NCBI GenBank assembly: GCA_009792885.1
Contig: WMCF01000032.1
Location: forward strand, 8,116,386 to 8,180,385
Length of the DNA stretch: 64,000 bases
Source: Eremophila alpestris peregrina
Lineage: Eukaryota > Chordata > Aves > Passeriformes > Alaudidae
Reading direction: 5' to 3'
The notes beneath the pieces were generated by a model. The model saw nothing but the letters and a program-made list of their open reading frames with translations. It was not told the DNA's origin and did no database searches. Of this stretch, positions 54,501 through 60,500 are shown piece after piece; the stretch's first letter is position 1, and the number at the start of each line of letters is the position of its first letter. The translations under genes were made by a program, and so were the position numbers.

Positions 54501-57500
54501 TGAAAGGTTGCTTTGTTGACACTGAAGGTGCAACTTAACAAACACTGAGCTTTAGTTTTCAGACTCAGGAATGGATGGCAGCTATTTGGGAAGTAACAAC
54601 TTGTGTGCTACTCTCTGACTTGGCAGGAGAAGAGGCTGTTCCTAAACCAACAGGAGCTATTCTGGAGAGGAGGAAGTATTTCTTTGGTCTGGCATTCCAC
54701 GTCCCTTTTGCATAACAATGCATGATTAGTTATTCTTCTGTCACTTCTGAACTGCTTGGTTTGTCTGTGGCCAGAGTGAATTATTCCTTTCAGCTGCTGT
54801 GATGAGCAACAGCAAGAAATTTCCTACCCCTCTTAAATATAACCATTAATGAGTATATGAGTGAAATGTATTTTATTGCTGCTCTTTGTTATCTAACTTC
54901 AGAAGTCTAAGAAAGAAACCAATACAGCTGTATGTTTATCAACAGGCCAAGTTCTGGTAGAAATCTCAAGAACACACAAGAAACTTAATGACAGTCTAGA
55001 GGAGAGTGTAAGTTAAATGATTTCTTCTAATTAATTTTGCTTGTGAAATTATAAATTACTTTTGCCAATTTTTAATAACCCTTAATTCATTTGTTTTTTA
55101 AAGTTCAAAAAATTTCATAAAGAAATTATATCTGAACTGGAGAAGAAAACAGAGCTGGATGTAAAATACATGACTGTAAGTACATTCAATTCTAAAACTC
55201 CTCTTTTATTTGTCTATTGCTAGTCAAAGAATTTTTTACATGTTGTTTCCCAATATTTAATTAATTGATAATGAACTTTAGTAGAAATGCACTTCAGATA
55301 TATAAAGATGGCCAAGATTTTCATGCTTAATTTAAATTAAAAAGGGAACCCCTGGATGACTTCATAGCTCCTAAAAACTGCAGCAGTTGCTGAACTCACT
55401 TGGGGTGTGTGAGCAATATCTGAGATCACAGAAATGCTTTTTAGTCCCTTACCCAGATCCATGGCTGAGTGCACTGTGAGATGATGAAAATGCTTTGATT
55501 GCAGGCAACTTTAAAAAGGTACCAAACTGAACACAGAAGCAAACTGGATTCTTTAGAGAAGTCTCAGGCTGAGCTGAAAAAAATCAGAAGGAAAAGCCAA
55601 GGAGCACGAAATGTAACAAAGTATGAGCATAAAGAAATGGAGGTCAGTGCATTTCTCTTATTTGTTTCTTTCTCTGTATGAGAACTGGTCAACAGAAAAA
55701 GTTCATGGTTCCTCAGAGCTGGTGTGTATTAAAGGCACTCCTGGAGTTTGTGCTGCAGCTGCAATTGAGCTCTCTCTGCTCCAGTGTGCACATCCAGAGA
55801 GTTCTGGTTCTAGATTCCATCCTGTGACCAGTAACTGATCTGTAACTACACCTTTATGCAGAGCTTTACTCAGGGAGCCAGCTAAACTGTGCAAATTCAG
55901 TAGTAATTGCTCTAATTTCCCTGAGCAGGCAGTGCCAACTTGTGTCACTGCCTTTCCTACTGCCCTTAATCCAGCATTGCCATCTTCAGGTGAAATCTGA
56001 AATGGCAACACGCTGAAGAAACTGCTTTAAAACCTGTAAATCTCATTCTCATTGCCGTGTGTCTCTCTGAAAATACCAGCCATTGATGTTTTTATTTGCA
56101 TGACACTTGTACTTCGTGCTAGCTTATGTACTTTTTTTCCTTTGTATCTATTTTAATTTTCAAAGAAATCTTTGTGTACAACGTAGTACAGTAAGTGTAG
56201 GTACAGTAGTTCCTATTTCTTACTGCCTGTTTTTAACCTGCATTCATAAGAGGGTTTTTCTGAGGTTCTGGGTGTGAATTTAAGGTCTAGCATTTCATGA
56301 ATCCTCAGAGAAATAGTTTAGTCTTTTTAATAACTCATTTCCCCCCTCTCCTAAATGAAGCAGAGATTCATCACAGCTTTGAGTGAATAAATGCAGCTGC
56401 AGTGGTGCAGACAAAGGTGATCAGTCTAATTTGAGCACACACCACACCCCCCTCACAACCCCTAAATGGGCTGTTAATTGCCTGTAGGGACAATCCACAT
56501 TCACCTGATGAGATCAGGGAAGTCAGATCTGTGCAGGGAAAAAAGGGACGTGGAAGTAGAGCCACCCTATCCCACCCTGCCTTTCCTAAAGCTTTTTCTA
56601 AGGCTTTTAGAGTCCACTTAACTAACTGGATATATCAAATAAAACTCAAAGGCTCTGTGTGATTCTTTTTCCCCCCTCAGTATTTGGAAACCGTGAGCTC
56701 TCGACAAAGTGATATCCAGAGGTTTATTGCAGAAGGCTGCAGAGAAGCTCTCCTTGAAGAGAAGAGAAGGTTCTGTTTTCTGGTTGACAAGCACTGCAGC
56801 TTTACCCAGCACATGCACTTCTACCACGTCCAGGTCAGTGCTGTGAGCACAAACAGAAATGGAACTCCTGAAATGCAGGCACACAGGAGATGCTGAGTGT
56901 TTCCTGCAGCACACAGATGAGACATAGCCAAGAACTGAAGTGCCAGACAAGTGTTGTGCCCAGTTCACAGAAAATGTTTACAATACACTATTCCATGAAA
57001 TGTATTGTAGCAAAACTCAAGTGTTGCTGGGAATTTTTTAAATCATGTGTTAAGAAAAAAATACATGGACTGATCAGGTACTTCCAATATCTGACCCTGC
57101 AGATGAGTTGCTTTCACAACATCTTATTTGTTCCTTAGAAGAATCTTAGAAAACACTTCCATGTTGCTGGTGTAAACATTTTGGTATAAGGAAAGTTCAC
57201 CAGCAGGTTTGTGCAATTTGATGAAAAAGCCTGATTTTGACAAGTATCTTTTAAATTTGGATGCAGTGTGCAGACTTCCTCAAATCCAAGCTGCCTGGGT
57301 GGGAGGAGATCTGCAGTGATGCCACCAAAGTGCCTGAGAAGGTGAGGATGATGATAGATGAGATGAGGAGCCCGGGTTCCACGCCCGTGTCGGGAACGCC
57401 GCAGCCGTCGCCGATGGTCAAGAGGAACACCCTGGTATGTTCCTCGTGGCTCTGGGGTGGCCTCAGCAGCTTCTGCTGAGCTTTTGGGATGGACCCCACA

Positions 57501-60500
57501 GTGCAGCTCAGCTGGAATATTCTGGGCTTGGGTATGGAACGTGAATCATCAGGCTGAAGCTCTGCTGTGGGGAAAGGAGGAGCACGTGTCCAGACAAGGC
57601 TCAGCTCTCGGCTGGTGCCCAGGGCTGCTCCTGCAGAGCTCAGCCTCAGGGCTGCTTTAGTCCCAGCCACTCCATTTCCTACATTCTTGTCTGTAAGTAA
57701 CAGGAATTACATACTCAGTACTTCAATATGAGCTTAAGAAAAGTGTTATTTTCTATTTTCTTTCCTTCTTCCCTTCATGATTACTGGCTTATTGCAGTAC
57801 AGGTGAAATTCTCATTTCTGCTGGTTCATACCTTGTGTCATTGTTAATTGAATTTCTAAATTATTATAGTAAACTTCTAAATCAGAAGAATCTGGAGATC
57901 ATCATGCTATTTGCAGAAAAAAAGGCTGTTGTAGCCTTCCCACTAGCAAGTGTTTATCAAACCTTTGATCAGTTATTCCACAGGAACATGTGGGCTTTAT
58001 ATCATCTTTAAATGTGCATCCTTTAAGAATATTTAAGCATTGATATCTAGAATTTAATCTTGCAAAGAAGTTATTGCTGTTCCCTCAGTATTGTGCATCT
58101 GTTGTTTCTGTGCCTCCAGATTGGAAATGATTTTTATCCTCCCCAAGAAAATGCATCCAAAGTGCCCCCAGCTCCCACGGGCAGGGCGTACACGAGCCCA
58201 CTGGTGGATATGTTCAACAGCCCTGCAGCAGCTCCCAAAGCACCTTCTGAAAAACTGAACCACTCAGCAGGTGAGTGTCCCCTCCCTGCACACTGTGAGT
58301 GACATCCTGCAGTGCTCAGAACCACCTCAGGGCTTCTCTGCTGAGTGTGAGTTTCAGGATGTAAAGAGGAGTGGGAAATCTCTGCAAAGGATTTGTATCA
58401 TTTACCCAACAGGAGACAGCTGTGATCTGTGAGAGTTGTTTGCAGTAAAATGCAGGTCAGGATCGGCAGTTTCTATTTTAATCACTTTCTGTGTGTCACT
58501 GATTAACCCAACTTCACTGCTGCCATGGCTGGCAATGTTCTCAGCAGAAGGCATCCCATAATTCTGAACAGGAACATGTGAGTGTTTCAGTGCACACACA
58601 CAAACCCTGACAGTCTCACTCTGTTTTACTTTAAGGGCATGTAGCAGTAAGGGAGAAATGCACAAAATGCACACAGTCCTGTAGTTCTTTTCCTGAAATT
58701 TAAAATCCTAGTAAGATCTGCTTCCCAAGTGTGTAATATATTGATTTTTGTACTTTCTGTGGTACAGGAAAGAACTAGGCCCAGACCATAAGAAATGCGG
58801 AACTCTTCAATGTGTAATAGAAATTCCAGCATTTCTTCCTTAAAAATACATTTACAATATATTGTACTATTCAAGTAACATACAGTTTTAAGCCCTCCTT
58901 TATTTTTTTTTTCTGAATAACATCTGGTGCCCAGAAAGTGCCAAGTGTCTGCAAGTCTCCTCCATGCTGAAGCTGAGTGCTGGATTGGATTTTATACACA
59001 GTTCCTTTTTTTCAGAAGGGAAAATTTTCAAAGGCCTTTTACAGCTGTGATTGTTTAGTACTTTTCATGCCAAAAGAAGGAAGGAGTAGCCAGTTAAAAC
59101 CTACAGAACTTTTTCTGCCTGTTGGTTCCACTTTATTCTGCTGGGTGTGTGCATAGAGAGGCACATGCAATGAAGAACTTCATGGTGATGAGAAACACTG
59201 GCAGTGAGAGGTGTATAAGTACAAAGTCTCAGAGCTCCATTTGCACTTGAGTTTCCCTTTATTTTTTTCCCCTCTGATTACTAATTGCATTTATTTCTGT
59301 AGGACTGATTTTTTTTTCTTTTTTTGGCAGAGAATTCAGATGATGCCAGTTTATCACGTTCAACTTCTGTTGCCACGGGATTAAATATAATTAAAAGGCA
59401 GAAAGTGAAGACAATCTTCCCACATACTGCTGGAAGCAACAAGACATTGCTCAGCTTTGCCCAGGGGGATGTCATCACCCTGCTGGTGGCTGAGGAGAAG
59501 GATGGCTGGCTTTATGGGGAGCATGACACCACCAGACTGTAAGATAATACATATATTGCCCACCTTGAACATGAAGTTAAAGTGTGTCTCACCAGATGAT
59601 GTTGGCAGACATTAGTAAATTATTTCCACCTTTTTTATAAGGAAAATCTCTGCACATATTTAGCTTTACACACTAATTTGGCATCATCAGAAATCGGTTT
59701 CTTCAAAAGTCAAATCTGTTTGCTGGGTCTAGTGTTGTATTTTGAAAGATCTTTATTTTATATAATACAAAAGACCTTTCCCTTTACAGAAAAGGATGGT
59801 TTCCATCATCATACACCAGACCACTCGATGAATCAGCAGAAGAAAAAGCCTTTGCCCCAGTGCCAAGGTAACATTTTGGGTGGCATTTGCAGAAATGCCC
59901 AGATCTTCACTGACATTTATTAAAAATGTTATTTTTGTGCTCATGTTCTTTGAGGTTCAGTAATGTGCACAGTAAATACTCTCTAATAGTCTGCAGTAGA
60001 ATGCCTTAATTATATTAATAATGTGTTTAAATGGTGACACAGAGGCCCAAGGAGTGGCTTTGGAACAGCCTTAACTCAGAGTCCCTCTCGCTGCAGGACA
60101 CTGCACCATTCTGACCCTGCACTGGGGCTCCAGGGATGGATTCTGGCACTGACCATTGTTGTGTTCTGCCTCACAGCCCTGCACCAGTCCGAAGTGTGAG
60201 CTCTGTGAACCTCGTGGACAAAGGGGAGGTTGTCCTGCCACCACCAGACTACCTGGGGGCTGCCCAGACAGACAGACGGCCAGAGGCTGCCCGGGGAGCT
60301 GCGGGGAGAGCGGAGAGAGCCGAGCAGGGGGGTGTGGTGAGTGCCGGGGGCAGGGAGCAACATCCCTCCTGCGGGATGGGCTGGGAATGAGGCACTGGGC
60401 ACAACAGGCTCATGGTGAGGCCTTGGGAAGGCTGAGCTGGGACAGAGAATAAAGGAGATATTTATTGAAAGGCCCTGGGATAGACCTTGGGCAGCACAAG

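Larger units (their letters stand above)
41631..54945 (+). other. BAIAP2L1: BAIAP2L1 intron 3 (13.3 kb)
   Basis: Longest intron, phase 1. It holds an ATT microsatellite at 42.92 kb, a G/T-rich run near 47.53 kb, the assembly gap at 50.92 kb, and a CpG-enriched patch with a (CTGT)n repeat at 52.48-52.80 kb. A GC-richer stretch at 53.77-54.54 kb has long open frames on both strands. None of the open frames has splice context or homology that I recognise. Confidence 0.88.

Noticed and set aside
53945..54538. 197-codon + strand frame in intron 3, with others on the opposite strand
   Set aside because: The region is GC-richer and stop-poor on both strands. The translation shows no domain, and the frame lies inside an intron without splice signals linking it to BAIAP2L1.
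57271..57273. Alternative splice acceptor six bases inside exon 8
   Set aside because: The second AG would shift the frame relative to exon 7 and break the conserved SKLP..VPEK reading.
59324..59542. Open frame reading SH3 residues and ending RL then stop
   Set aside because: It is exon 10 read on past its donor. The stop comes from the intron (CTG TAA). The splice at 59538/59790 restores GWFPSSY, so this is not a truncated gene.
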